64,000 nucleotides of DNA. Origin: Methanosalsum zhilinae DSM 4017 (lineage in GTDB: Archaea > Halobacteriota > Methanosarcinia > Methanosarcinales > Methanosarcinaceae). Positions 43,215-53,047 of this stretch are shown here, piece by piece. The stretch spans positions 350,103 to 414,102 of the forward strand of contig NC_015676.1 of assembly GCF_000217995.1 (NCBI RefSeq). Direction: 5' to 3'. Each line of letters begins with the position of its first letter. Position 1 is the stretch's first letter. The translations under genes were made by a program, and so were the position numbers. A model generated the notes under the pieces. The model made no database searches. It was not told the DNA's origin and saw only the letters and a program-made list of their open reading frames with translations.

Positions 43215-44462
43215 ATGTCGGTAGAAAATCCGTTTGAAAATTCACGCAAACAGTTAGCAAAATGTGCAGCTATACTTGAACTCGATGAAAATGTACACGA
43301 GATGCTCAGACATCCCATGCGTGAGCTGCGTGTGGCAATTCCTGTACGTATGGATGATGGTTCAACAAAAGTGTTTGAGGGATTCAGGATACAGTATAAT
43401 GATGCAAGAGGCCCTACAAAAGGAGGTATCAGATTCCATCCAGAAGAGGATATTGATACAGTAAGGGCACTTGCAGCCTGGATGACATGGAAATGCGCTG
43501 TTGTGGACATTCCACTTGGTGGTGGAAAAGGTGGAGTTGTGTGCAATCCCAAAGAAATGTCTGAAACTGAGATTGAACGTCTCAGCAGGCAATATATATC
43601 CAGTATTTCCCATATAGTGGGTCCGAGAATGGACATCCCTGCGCCAGATGTCTATACCAATCCCAAGATCATGGGATGGATGATGGATGAATATTCCAAG
43701 ATATGCGGAATGAACCAGCCGGGCATTGTTACCGGTAAGCCAATTACAGTTGGAGGATCACTTGGCAGAGGGGATGCAACTGCCAGAGGAGGTCTCTATA
43801 CCATACGTGAGGCAGCACAAAAACTTGGAATTGATCTATCAAAGTCCAGGATCGCTATTCAGGGATATGGGAATGCAGGCTACTATGCTGCAAAACTGGC
43901 AAAAGAGATGTTTGGATCAAAAATTGTAGCTATCAGTGATAGCAGAGGTGGTGCTATGAACATGGATGGAATTGATCCTGAAATTGCACGCCAGCACAAG
44001 ATGGATACAGGCTCAGTTGCAAATATTCCAAACACTGTCCCAGTTTCTAACGAAGATCTTCTTGAACTTGATGTGGAAGTACTTATCCCTGCAGCACTGG
44101 AGCATGTCATTACAGAAAAGAATGCTTACAAAGTTCAGGCAAAGATTGTTGCAGAACTTGCCAATGGTCCAACGACCCCCGCTGCCGACGAGATACTGCA
44201 TGAAAGAGGTATACATATAATCCCTGATTTCCTGTGTAATGCAGGTGGTGTGACAGTATCCTATTTCGAAATGGTCCAGAACTTTTACATGTATCACTGG
44301 AGTGAACTGAGGGTACATACACGTCTGGACAGAAAGATGAAGGACGCATACAATGCCGTCTATGATGCAGCTGAAAAATACGATATTGATATGAGGACCG
44401 CTGCCTATGTAGTTGCTATCGAACGTGTTGTAACAGCAATGAAAGATCGTGGATGGATTTGA
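43215..44462 (+). CDS. gdhA: Glutamate dehydrogenase
   Basis: 415 residues, the hexameric GDH length. The catalytic region is GPTKGGIRFHP...TWKCAVVDIPLGGGKGGV (~64-112) with the active lysines, followed by DIPAPDVYTN and the Rossmann motif GYGNAGYYAA (~219-228). It interconverts glutamate with 2-oxoglutarate and ammonia. It is followed 110 bp later by an F420:NADP oxidoreductase gene, which could supply NADPH. Confidence 0.95.
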   Translation: MSVENPFENSRKQLAKCAAILELDENVHEMLRHPMRELRVAIPVRMDDGSTKVFEGFRIQYNDARGPTKGGIRFHPEEDIDTVRALAAWMTWKCAVVDIPLGGGKGGVVCNPKEMSETEIERLSRQYISSISHIVGPRMDIPAPDVYTNPKIMGWMMDEYSKICGMNQPGIVTGKPITVGGSLGRGDATARGGLYTIREAAQKLGIDLSKSRIAIQGYGNAGYYAAKLAKEMFGSKIVAISDSRGGAMNMDGIDPEIARQHKMDTGSVANIPNTVPVSNEDLLELDVEVLIPAALEHVITEKNAYKVQAKIVAELANGPTTPAADEILHERGIHIIPDFLCNAGGVTVSYFEMVQNFYMYHWSELRVHTRLDRKMKDAYNAVYDAAEKYDIDMRTAAYVVAIERVVTAMKDRGWI

Positions 44463-44489
44463 TATTTACAGTATTGAAACTCTGTAACA

Positions 44490-44514
44490 GATGATCCCAA
44501 AAAGGCGGATCATC
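44490..44514. terminator. Hairpin after gdhA
   Basis: GATGATCC (44490-44497) and GGATCATC (44507-44514) form a perfect 8-bp stem with a 9-base loop, 28 bp after the gdhA stop. No long T-run follows, so it may be an mRNA 3' stabiliser or weak terminator. Confidence 0.5.
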
Positions 44515-44571
44515 AGTTATTCATTCTGAAACAACAACTTGATTTATATATCTGACATAGAAGGAATCACT

Positions 44572-45297
44572 ATGAAAATTGGAATAATAGGTGGCACTGG
44601 AAGTATAGGTAAGGGTTTTGCTCTTCGCTGGGGGCAGAAACATGAAATAATCGTTGGTTCAAGGGATCAGAAAAGAGCTGAAGACAAAGCAGCAGAATAT
44701 AAACAAATTCTTAATGACCGTGGTTTTGATGCGGATATCAGAGGAGCTGTGAACCGTGAAGCTGCTTTAGAAGCTGAAGTTGTTGTTCTTGCTGTAAAAT
44801 ATAGCAAGGTAGCTTCTATTATTGAGCAGATAAAACCTGTTCTTGAAAACCAGATAGTTATATCTGTTATTGTACCGATGGAGAAAGACCGCTGTACGAT
44901 TATTCCAGATTCAGGTTCCATAGAAATCGAAGCAACTTCAAGGGAAGATTATATGGCTGATTATTTCTGCTATACCACTCCTCCGGCTGGCAGTGCAGCA
45001 CAGGAAGTCGCTTCCATGTTACCTGAGGGAATTGAACTGGTGTCTGCATTCCACAATGTTCCGGCAGCCAAACTATCAAATCTTGATATCAGTCTCGATT
45101 ATGATATTGGCGTATGTGGCAACTATATGCACTCCAAAAATATTGTATTTGACCTGGTGAAGGATATCCCGAATATGAGACCGGTTGATGTAGGGCCAAT
45201 TGAAACATCTTCTATGGTGGAGTCACTTACTCCACTTGTGATTAACATAGCTATCAGGAATCAAAAAAAGGATATTGGGATCAAATTTGTTGATTGA
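44572..45297 (+). CDS. npdG: F420H2:NADP oxidoreductase (NADPH-dependent F420 reductase)
   Basis: 241 residues from ATG 44572; an in-frame ATG 33 bp upstream precedes the GGA ribosome-binding site and is disfavoured. The N-terminal Rossmann motif IGIIGGTGSIGKGFALRW and the NADP-selecting VGSRDQKRAEDKA are clear. PTGSAAQE-like TPPAGSAAQEV and FHNVPAAKL also fit the family. It exchanges hydride between F420 and NADP in the cytoplasm. It overlaps the end of the convergent PEP/pyruvate-binding gene by 17 bp. Confidence 0.93.
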   Translation: MKIGIIGGTGSIGKGFALRWGQKHEIIVGSRDQKRAEDKAAEYKQILNDRGFDADIRGAVNREAALEAEVVVLAVKYSKVASIIEQIKPVLENQIVISVIVPMEKDRCTIIPDSGSIEIEATSREDYMADYFCYTTPPAGSAAQEVASMLPEGIELVSAFHNVPAAKLSNLDISLDYDIGVCGNYMHSKNIVFDLVKDIPNMRPVDVGPIETSSMVESLTPLVINIAIRNQKKDIGIKFVD

Positions 45298-47971
45298 GGG
45301 AAGAACCCCTCCCTACTTTTTTCAAATAGCACATTGCTCTTTGCTCATACTGATCTGCTATCATAACTGCATAATTTCCTCCAGATTCTGCTTTCAAGTC
45401 TATTAATTTCACCATATCTATAAAATCGCTGTCATCTGGGAGGATATCTGGCAGATAGTTTTTCGATTCGCGGAAGAATTGATAGTTAAAATTCGAATCT
45501 TTCCTGTCGGGATAAACTGGTGTATATATGATCTCATTTTCAACCAGATCCTGGAAAAAGTGTGTTCCATAGGATACCTCTGGAGTATGTCCTGCTTTTT
45601 CTCTTGCTATTTCTACCAGTACTGAAGTATTATCTATCTCACTGTAGGTTGCGTTAACGCCAAGCTCTATATTGCTGCTTCCCCATCGACCGGGTCCCAT
45701 CAATATGAACGTTGCACCAATTTCATTCAATTTTTTGTTGATGCGGCCAACGACCCGGCCTATTGATCTCTTGATGTCCAGATTATTCAGTTCCTCATAT
45801 GATTCAGGATCAATGTACAGAATATATCCAATATTCTCTACCTCTCCTGCATTTATTACCATTGAGGATCTGAACAGTATATCTTCCTGAGGTACATTTT
45901 CCGGAATACTTATATGGCTGGTGATACCTGGTATTGTCATAGGTCTGCACTGGACAATATTGATCCTTATATCTTTGCTACCTTCAATTGATGCCGTAAA
46001 TTCTATATCAACAGGCTGTTCATATACGCTTTCGACAGTTTCGAGAATGTTTGCTATATTTCTCACAAAACTTGTTTTTTTAATTAGATTATTGAATGTG
46101 AGCACCATCTGCTCTGAAGAACAACTGATCTTTCCTGTGGAAGGGTCTTCAATATAACCATCACGCATGAGAGAGATGAACATCTTAAGGTTTGGGTAGT
46201 CACACTTTTCTACAAGTTTGTGGAAGGGAATAGTTATGAGCTTATTTTTTTCCAGGTCGATAGCATCCACATCCCACTGCGAATATTTCATTATTTTCAT
46301 ACCTGTCTCTGGTCTCAGTGTTGGATGACTTACAGCTATCATTCTGGGATAATCTCTTCCCACCCGGTCAACAGCTCGTGTTCCAAGACCGAATACAAGC
46401 CTGACAACACCTTTGTCCGGGTCTATGCGTTTTGTCCATGTAAACAGGTTCTTTGAAAAGGTGACTCCTGCAAGAGGTGGAAAAAAATATTCTTTATAGG
46501 GTGTTCCGGATACCCTCTGTACCAGTATTGCCATCTGTTCATCTTCATATTGAAGTCCCCTGCTTCTTCGATATGATAGAGCATCAGGATTAAGGGAACT
46601 TGCATAGACCAGCTTTACTGCATTGATAAATACTTTAAGTCTTTCATCAGGACTTCCCTGATTGGCACAGAACTCACTCCTGTATTTACCGGCAAAAGCA
46701 TTTCCATAACTGTCTTCCTGCAAACTGCTTGATCTGATAATTATGGGTGCCTGGCCGAAGTAATCCAGCATATCTTTGAATTGTTCCATTATTTCATAAG
46801 GGAACTCTCCATCAAGGAACCTTCTTTCAACTTCTTTGAATTCTTCCATTGTCATGGAAGAGCTATCCGATAGTTTGAGCTTCAGGCGAAAAAGTCCATT
46901 ATTGATCATGAATGTAAAGAAAACATCCGAACCAATATAGAATGAGTCATGCGGCTCAATCATATCTGATATATTCTCAATTTTACTATTTTGGATTATT
47001 TTTCTAGAAAGAAGCATTCCTGCAGCTTTTCCGCCAATGCGTCCTGATCCTATCATTCTGTCCCGTATACTCAGCAGGTCTTCAAGTGTAAAATAGGTAT
47101 CTGCAAGCTGATTGAATTTTGGATGATCTCCAATAATCATTCTGGAAAGCTCTTTTTTGAGTGCTATTATCTCAGGATCAAGATGGGTTTGCAGGTTACC
47201 CATTTCATAATGCATCTTTAACTGTGTATAGACACTGTCCCACGGTGCTGTTGTCAGGCTACCTCTGCGAAGCACTTTTTCACGATCTCTGGATGAAATG
47301 GTGGCAGCCTCTCCGCTTTCAAACACCGGCTTCCATTGTCGGCCTGATACAAGGTGGGGAAGAAACATGCTGGGAGAATAGCGGGCATATATTTTTAACG
47401 GATGGATGTAAGTTCTGTTTTTTATATGATAGTAGTCTATCAGCACCTGTGTAGTATCCCTGATTGCTGCAACGGCTGAATGACTGTGCTGTCCTCTTGT
47501 AAGAGCAAAGTATCCAATGGTGTCAAGTTCGAATAGATAGGGGCATGTCACTTTAAAAAAATTGGCTACCAATTCATCTGTAGCCCATTCATCCACAAGT
47601 GATGAAAGATTATCAAAGACATAGAATACTTTTTTTCCATATGACTCTATTATTCTGTGAACCTGACTGCTGAAATAATCAAATCCATGCCCAGGATCCA
47701 CTGTTACAATATTTAGTCCTTCGATTTTTTCAAGAACCGGTTTGTGCGGTGCAAATCTTACATAGACACAGGTGTAACCTGATCTGATCCCCTCCTGTAT
47801 GAACTTACTGGCAAAATACCTGTAATCATCCAGATTTTCGACTTTCCATACTACATTATCTCCAAGACGTAAATGGTGTAATATTTCATCAAGCTGAAGG
47901 ATACCGGTACTGATCTTAGTTTTTTCTGCATAGTTCAGGACTGTTACATCTGGATTACTGGATCTGGTCAC
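45281..47971 (-). CDS. RecA/KaiC-like + PEP/pyruvate-binding (PPDK N-terminal) fusion protein
   Basis: 896 residues. The first ~240 resemble a KaiC/RadA-type domain (STGILQLDEILHHLRLGDNV, then VFYVFDNLSSL as a Walker-B-like strand). The Walker-A loop, however, is degenerate: GDNVVWKVE has no GK[S/T]. The rest is the ATP-grasp PEP/pyruvate-binding domain (APIIIRSSSLQEDSYGNAFAGKY; QPVDIEFTA; INIVQCRPMT). The phosphohistidine and PEP-binding domains of PEP synthase are missing. A regulatory phosphotransferase role is possible, but the function is unknown. Confidence 0.8.
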   Translation of the reverse strand: MTRSSNPDVTVLNYAEKTKISTGILQLDEILHHLRLGDNVVWKVENLDDYRYFASKFIQEGIRSGYTCVYVRFAPHKPVLEKIEGLNIVTVDPGHGFDYFSSQVHRIIESYGKKVFYVFDNLSSLVDEWATDELVANFFKVTCPYLFELDTIGYFALTRGQHSHSAVAAIRDTTQVLIDYYHIKNRTYIHPLKIYARYSPSMFLPHLVSGRQWKPVFESGEAATISSRDREKVLRRGSLTTAPWDSVYTQLKMHYEMGNLQTHLDPEIIALKKELSRMIIGDHPKFNQLADTYFTLEDLLSIRDRMIGSGRIGGKAAGMLLSRKIIQNSKIENISDMIEPHDSFYIGSDVFFTFMINNGLFRLKLKLSDSSSMTMEEFKEVERRFLDGEFPYEIMEQFKDMLDYFGQAPIIIRSSSLQEDSYGNAFAGKYRSEFCANQGSPDERLKVFINAVKLVYASSLNPDALSYRRSRGLQYEDEQMAILVQRVSGTPYKEYFFPPLAGVTFSKNLFTWTKRIDPDKGVVRLVFGLGTRAVDRVGRDYPRMIAVSHPTLRPETGMKIMKYSQWDVDAIDLEKNKLITIPFHKLVEKCDYPNLKMFISLMRDGYIEDPSTGKISCSSEQMVLTFNNLIKKTSFVRNIANILETVESVYEQPVDIEFTASIEGSKDIRINIVQCRPMTIPGITSHISIPENVPQEDILFRSSMVINAGEVENIGYILYIDPESYEELNNLDIKRSIGRVVGRINKKLNEIGATFILMGPGRWGSSNIELGVNATYSEIDNTSVLVEIAREKAGHTPEVSYGTHFFQDLVENEIIYTPVYPDRKDSNFNYQFFRESKNYLPDILPDDSDFIDMVKLIDLKAESGGNYAVMIADQYEQRAMCYLKKVGRGSSLNQQI

Positions 47972-48058
47972 ACCCGATTCTCCTTTATGTCTAAATCTTT
48001 ACATCCCGGCTCATATACTTTCCGGGCAGAGAATGAAATAATGGTTATATGTTTTCAT

Positions 48059-49033
48059 TTAAAGTTTGTACATGGTACTGTAGTCAAGTATGGTAGATAT
48101 CGGATATGTGTTGACTTTTATACCTGCTTCCTGAACTGCAGCTATTGTATTGACACCTACGAAAATAGGAATTCCGGATTTTCCAATATCAGCAGGGGCT
48201 CCGAAAAGCTCTTCTCCTGATCCGCCAATTGTTATTGTACCGGCCATATCTGAAAGACCCGCTTTTTTGAGAATTTCATCTGCTTTTTCTCTGGCAGAAG
48301 TAGGAATATATCTTACATTTGCAAGCATTGTCCCCTCTCCAGTATCCATTATATTCAAAACCGATGTTGATCTTCTGCTCATGAATATTTTAATTGGATC
48401 AATGGAAGTTCCATTATATGAGATTAGATCAAGGAACTTAACTGGATCTCTGTCTTTTATTTGAAGAGTACCACCATAATAGGGTTCTACAGGGATTCCT
48501 CCCTTAAGGAGCAATCCATCAAAAGTTATACTGCACAGTGTTGCCACAGCAACACTTCCAGGTGGAACTGTAATATTTGAATCTGAATCTTCTTCAAATA
48601 TCCTGATCTTTGGGCTGATCCCAATATCAGAATCGGCGGCATATTTCATTATTTCAATAGAGGCATCTATATCATTTTTATCAATATGGGAAATATTTAC
48701 AATTACATTTCCTTTCTTTTCATTAAGATCATAATCTGTAAGATATATCAGCTCATCTATCCGATTTATTACAAAACCCAGCCTGTCAGCGATAAGAGCT
48801 TCATTAAGCTCTTCTTTTCCTCTTTCAGTTATTGTCCGGCCAGCATACCCGTGTTTTTTTGTAAATCCTCTCTCATCCAGTATTCTTAGATGATATCTAA
48901 CGGCCCTTTCCCCGATATTGTATCCTCTGTTGTTTAATTCGTCAGCTATGTTCCTTGCACCTACAGGCTTATCACTTTCACTGATGATACGCATTATTTC
49001 AATAAGCTTTCTTTCGATATCAGGGTCGGTCAT
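48059..49033 (-). CDS. nrpR: NrpR nitrogen-regulation repressor
   Basis: 324 residues from ATG 49033; an in-frame ATG 63 bp upstream lacks a ribosome-binding site and adds a non-family extension. An N-terminal winged helix (RKLIEIMRIISESDKPVGARNIADEL...AVRYHLRILDERGF) precedes one NrpR effector domain (~90-320) with VPPGSVAVATLCSITFDGLLLKGGIP and VGVNTIAAVQEAGI. NrpR represses nitrogen-assimilation genes and is released by 2-oxoglutarate. The domain order is that of the DNA-binding NrpRI; a separate NrpRII is not seen here. Candidate targets in the window are gltB, glnA and gdhA. Confidence 0.9.
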   Translation of the reverse strand: MTDPDIERKLIEIMRIISESDKPVGARNIADELNNRGYNIGERAVRYHLRILDERGFTKKHGYAGRTITERGKEELNEALIADRLGFVINRIDELIYLTDYDLNEKKGNVIVNISHIDKNDIDASIEIMKYAADSDIGISPKIRIFEEDSDSNITVPPGSVAVATLCSITFDGLLLKGGIPVEPYYGGTLQIKDRDPVKFLDLISYNGTSIDPIKIFMSRRSTSVLNIMDTGEGTMLANVRYIPTSAREKADEILKKAGLSDMAGTITIGGSGEELFGAPADIGKSGIPIFVGVNTIAAVQEAGIKVNTYPISTILDYSTMYKL

Positions 49034-49208
49034 ACTAAACACTCGCACAGTAAAAAATGTTATACTCTTCTGGTAATCCTCACTTGAGGAGAACATATCT
49101 TAATACAGTCTGATATACTGTCCATGATATGCATCTCAATTATCAATATTGATTATTTTAATTTATCCAGTCAGTTTCTCTTCTTCATTTAAATAATGTA
49201 TCATAAAA

Positions 49209-50888
49209 TTAAATATTTCCACTTCTTAAAATATATATCACAAGTATCAATCCAAGAATGCCTGCAGTAAGAAATCCAATCAATCCAAGTACTGGAAGTC
49301 CCCAAAGATGTGGTTCTATTCCTGTCTGGATGATCAGGGATGAACCTATTATAATTGAAGAGAGGATCAGGCTGAAAGCCAGTCGGTTGCTTGCAGTGTT
49401 GATCTGTTCTACCAGTTGCTGCAGCCAGTGTAATTCAAGTTTAATCAGAAAATTTCCTTTTTCTGCAGATGATAATATATGTGATGCCTGTGTGGGAAAT
49501 TTATGTAGCATGCGGATAAAGTTCATAAGATCTGTAAATGCGCCTCTTGCTATCTTGTCAGGGCGTACTCTTTCACGCATTACTTTTTTTGCATAGGGTT
49601 CAGCAATGACCGTTACATTAAAATCAGGCACAAGCCTGGTTCCAAGCCCGGATATTGTTACTACTCCTTTTAAAAGGAGAGATATATTTGGAGGAATCCT
49701 GGCACGGTGTTTTCTAAGGATTGCAAATACTTGGTGTATCATATCAGGCATATTAACCTGTTTCAGGGATCTTCCGTAATATTTGTACATCAGAAATTCC
49801 AGGTCAGCCTTAAGTGCCGGAGAATCGACATCTCCAGAAATAATTCCAAAATCCCTCATCACTTCAATGAATTGAGATATTTCCCGGTTCGTTATAAGGA
49901 AAAGTGCATCTATTAAAGCATACCTCATATCTTCTGAAATATATCCCACCATTCCAAAATCAATCAGAGCTATTTTTTCATCATTGATGATGAATATATT
50001 TCCAGGATGCATATCTGCATGAAAGAAACCGTCTTCAAATATCTGCTTCATGAATGCTTCTGCACCATAGGTTGCAATTTTATTTACATCAATATCCATC
50101 TTTTCGATCTTAGCATAATCATTGCCTTTAATACCCTTGATGCGTTCAATTGTTAATACACGTCTGGTGCTATATTCTTCATATACTTCAGGTATGTAAA
50201 TATGCGGATCATGTTTGAAATTGTTTGAAAAAATGCTTATATTGCGTGCTTCCTGTGTATAATCCAGTTCTGCACTTATTGTACGGGCAAGCTGATCAAC
50301 AATTTCCTTTGGCCTGTACATCCTTGATTCTTCTATATACTCCTCAATAAATCCGGCAATACTGTAAAGTATATCAAGATCGCTTTCTATACGTTTTTTT
50401 ATATCTGGTCTCTGTACCTTGACCACAACATCGGATCCATCATGGAGCTTCGCACTGTGAACCTGTCCTATAGATGCAGCAGCAATTGGATTTTTTTCAA
50501 AATTGCTGAATAAATGATCTATATCTGCTCCAAGTTCATCCCTTATGATATTCTGAACAATATCGAAACTAAAAGGTGGTACAGAATCCTGAAGCTTTTC
50601 GAGTTCCTGTATATACCTGGGAGGTATCAGGTCTCTTCTTGTACTAAGGATCTGTCCAAATTTTATAAAAGTTGGTCCCAGCTCTTCCAGTACTTTTCTT
50701 GCTCTTTCCGGACTACTAAGATTTCTTTCTTTGTGCCGGTAACCGGATTTGAGCTTTGATTTGAACAATACCGGCTTTTTGATCCCAAGTCTTTCAACAA
50801 TATGTCCAAATTCGTATTTTATCAGAGTATCGATGATTTCTCTGTATCTTCTAACCATCGAGTATTTGCGCTGTATGCCAGGTATCAT
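49209..50888 (-). CDS. ABC1/UbiB-family protein kinase-like ATPase
   Basis: 559 residues. Motifs of the family are [15 protein letters not shown] (KxGQ, ~69-83), [14 protein letters not shown] (~132-145) with the Ala-rich loop, [21 protein letters not shown] (~291-303) and LIDFGMVG. Two C-terminal membrane helices (~505-525 and 531-553) anchor it. Family members support isoprenoid-lipid or quinone metabolism; in methanogens methanophenazine or ether lipids are candidates. It is divergent from the methyltransferase cluster. Confidence 0.92.
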   Translation of the reverse strand: MIPGIQRKYSMVRRYREIIDTLIKYEFGHIVERLGIKKPVLFKSKLKSGYRHKERNLSSPERARKVLEELGPTFIKFGQILSTRRDLIPPRYIQELEKLQDSVPPFSFDIVQNIIRDELGADIDHLFSNFEKNPIAAASIGQVHSAKLHDGSDVVVKVQRPDIKKRIESDLDILYSIAGFIEEYIEESRMYRPKEIVDQLARTISAELDYTQEARNISIFSNNFKHDPHIYIPEVYEEYSTRRVLTIERIKGIKGNDYAKIEKMDIDVNKIATYGAEAFMKQIFEDGFFHADMHPGNIFIINDEKIALIDFGMVGYISEDMRYALIDALFLITNREISQFIEVMRDFGIISGDVDSPALKADLEFLMYKYYGRSLKQVNMPDMIHQVFAILRKHRARIPPNISLLLKGVVTISGLGTRLVPDFNVTVIAEPYAKKVMRERVRPDKIARGAFTDLMNFIRMLHKFPTQASHILSSAEKGNFLIKLELHWLQQLVEQINTASNRLAFSLILSSIIIGSSLIIQTGIEPHLWGLPVLGLIGFLTAGILGLILVIYILRSGNI

Positions 50889-51062
50889 GGTTCACCTTTG
50901 ATTATAAGAATTGATATGCTATATTGTGCTCTATTGTTTAACTGATATATTGATTGAGATCATTTTCTTTCTGTGATAGGTTACATTATTATATTACTTT
51001 ACACATGTTATTATTTCATATTTTCTGGGACCTGGATCATTATACTTACTATTTTCATACCA
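50889..51062. other. Intergenic DNA between the ABC1 kinase gene and the conserved element
   Basis: 174 bp, AT-rich, with no gene seen. It separates the leftward ABC1 gene from the repeated upstream element and likely holds the ABC1 promoter. It is not shared with the second copy of the element. Confidence 0.4.
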
Positions 51063-51278
51063 ATCTATACTTTTGATATTATCAAAACCATTGATATTAC
51101 ATCCCATGTGATTTTAGCATATACTGTAGATTATCAATATTGTATCCGGAAAATCCATGATCTATACAGAGAATATATGATTGATAATATAATTGCTATT
51201 GATCAATTACCATAAGTTATTATATATATCTCTACCCAAATATTAACTTACAGTCAATAATTACAAATTTGAATTTGT
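51063..51278 (+). promoter_or_regulatory. Duplicated upstream regulatory region, copy A (before the CoM methyltransferase gene)
   Basis: Bases 51063-51234 match the reverse complement of 56968-57139 at 163 of 172 positions without a gap, counted by hand. Similarity continues through 51251-51278. Contents in gene direction: a TTTTGATA-T-TATCAAAA dyad (51071-51087), repeated TTGATAA/TTATCAA words, ATTGATCAAT (51198-51207), a TATA-box-like TATTATATATATC (51218-51230), and an ACAAAT-N4-ATTTGT dyad (51263-51278) near the expected transcript start. It ends 100 bp before the start codon. Strong conservation upstream of TATA suggests several protein-binding sites. Confidence 0.85.
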
Positions 51279-51378
51279 GTTATTGATCAGGAAAATATCT
51301 TAAAAACCAGAGGTTATGGATGGATTATTTTTACTATCCCAACCCGTAATTAATAAACAAAAAAGGGTGATAAATAAT

Positions 51379-52491
51379 ATGCCAGCAGAGGATTTTGCTC
51401 CAATAAACTCAGAATGGTTAGAAAAAGCAGGTAACTTATGGACAACACCTTTTGTGGACAAGCCATCAGAAAGGGTTATTGTAGATCCTATTCTCTTGTC
51501 CCATGCAGCTACCTTGTTCAAAAAGACTCCCAAATATTTCTGGGAGAACCCGGATGAAGCAGCAAGAATGGTTTGTCAGGCATGTGAACTGTATGATATT
51601 ACTCCAGTAGGTCACTATCTATGGGCTGATTACTGGGGTCTGGATTACGGTGCTGAAATAAAGATCCAGGAAACATCTCCACCTGCAATTACAAAATATC
51701 CAATAAAAACTCCTGAAGATATTGACAATTTTGAAGTCAAGAGTCCAGAGGAACTTAAGGAAGGTCCGACATTCAGAGAACACTTCAAGGCACTGGATAC
51801 TGTTCTGGAGGAATATCCACAGATGTTTGCTCCGATCACTCAGCTGGCTGGACCCATGGAAGTGGCAACAAACTGGGCCGGCATTGAAGATGTATTCATG
51901 TGGATGATAACAGAGCCGGAACTTATCGATAAGCTAGTTTACAAAGCAGCTGATCATATGGTCAACGCATGTAAGGTTACAGCCGAAAAGTACGGGGCTA
52001 ATGTAATGATCACAGGTTCAGTTGTAGCCAGTGGAGATCTGCTTGAGAGAGAACAGATCAAAAGATTCAGTTACAAACCAGAATGCAAAGCAGTAAAAGA
52101 TGTGATCAAAGCTGGTGCTGGTCCTGGTGTATACTATCACCTTTGTGGTAACCATACCAACAGTTTTGATATGTGGAAGAACGCACCAATGACACCATTT
52201 ACTGTGGTACAGATTGGTAATGATGGAAAGAATGTTTTCCCTGCAGGTAAACTGGTAGAACACTTTGGAGACCGGTGTACCTGTTTTGGAGTTGTTGATA
52301 CCAAACTGATCGACCGTGGAACACCAAGACAGGTCTATGACCAAACAGCAGAACAACTTCAGGCAGGCAAGGACAGTCCAAGAGGATTCATTATAGGAGG
52401 ATCATGTGAATGTCCAACTTTTGCTCCACCTGCAAATGTACACGCAATGGTTAAGGCCGCAAAGGATTACGGAAAATATGAAAAATTCTGA
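51379..52491 (+). CDS. UroD-family corrinoid:coenzyme M methyltransferase (MtbA/MtaA-like)
   Basis: 370 residues from ATG 51379, preceded by GGGTGAT; an in-frame ATG at 51316 would add 21 atypical residues. The protein has the uroporphyrinogen-decarboxylase fold used by MtaA, MtbA and relatives. Zinc ligands that activate CoM thiol are visible: His254 and Cys256 in YHLCGN, and Cys343 or Cys345 in GGSCECP. It likely moves a methyl group from a methyl-corrinoid protein to CoM for methanogenesis. It is longer than MtbA (~340). The promoter region is shared with the corrinoid gene at 56 kb, so that protein is the likely partner. Confidence 0.85.
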   Translation: MPAEDFAPINSEWLEKAGNLWTTPFVDKPSERVIVDPILLSHAATLFKKTPKYFWENPDEAARMVCQACELYDITPVGHYLWADYWGLDYGAEIKIQETSPPAITKYPIKTPEDIDNFEVKSPEELKEGPTFREHFKALDTVLEEYPQMFAPITQLAGPMEVATNWAGIEDVFMWMITEPELIDKLVYKAADHMVNACKVTAEKYGANVMITGSVVASGDLLEREQIKRFSYKPECKAVKDVIKAGAGPGVYYHLCGNHTNSFDMWKNAPMTPFTVVQIGNDGKNVFPAGKLVEHFGDRCTCFGVVDTKLIDRGTPRQVYDQTAEQLQAGKDSPRGFIIGGSCECPTFAPPANVHAMVKAAKDYGKYEKF

Positions 52492-52543
52492 ATGATTAGA
52501 GGCTTGAAATATAATATCTGAATAATACAAATAGGTGTGCGTT

Positions 52544-53011
52544 ATGGATATAAAAGTAAGTGAAGAAGTTGCCAGTCTACTGAAAGATAACGGTCTAAAA
52601 AAAGATGAAATGGTGAGTATAATCGAAGATGCAGAATCAAGTGGAGATAAACTCAAATCAAAGGATGGAAGTAAATGCCTTGCTAAGAACGAGTCCGATA
52701 ATTTGACGATCTATGCACTTTATTCTTCTGCTAATGGAGGATTTGCACTGGACAGTGCCTATGCCCATAAAATGAAGATGATAGGCTTAACCGGTGGCTC
52801 ATTCGATCCGGATGAGGCAGAGGAGACCGATTGGATCTGCAACAAATGTGGTGAAACTGCAGTTGAGACCAATGTTGATATGTCCTATCTGGATGTTACA
52901 AGGCCAGGACCAGCTGTTGTATGTCCAAAGTGTAATCAGATGTATCTTGAAGAAGATATGATGAAAACAATTAAAACAGCTGAATCCATACTTGAAGAGA
53001 AAAGAGGTTGA
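52544..53011 (+). CDS. DVU_1557-like redox/zinc protein
   Basis: 155 residues from ATG 52544, with AGGTG nine bases upstream; a GTG three codons earlier is possible. The N-terminal ~90 residues are a small alpha/beta domain. The C-terminal ~60 have WICNKCGETAVETNVDMSYL and CPKCNQMYLEEDMMKTI, two CxxC knuckles. This tail resembles the DVU_1557 family found with TrsS radical SAM proteins; the assignment is from memory. It sits between the CoM methyltransferase and the radical SAM gene in one operon (52- and 36-bp gaps). Confidence 0.65.
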   Translation: MDIKVSEEVASLLKDNGLKKDEMVSIIEDAESSGDKLKSKDGSKCLAKNESDNLTIYALYSSANGGFALDSAYAHKMKMIGLTGGSFDPDEAEETDWICNKCGETAVETNVDMSYLDVTRPGPAVVCPKCNQMYLEEDMMKTIKTAESILEEKRG

Positions 53012-53047
53012 TCTGAACCAAAGCATTAAAAATCGATGAGGGTGATA

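Noticed and set aside
51316-51378. Longer N-terminus for the CoM methyltransferase from ATG 51316
   Set aside because: The extra 21 residues are not family-like, and the better ribosome-binding site (GGGTGAT) lies immediately before ATG 51379.
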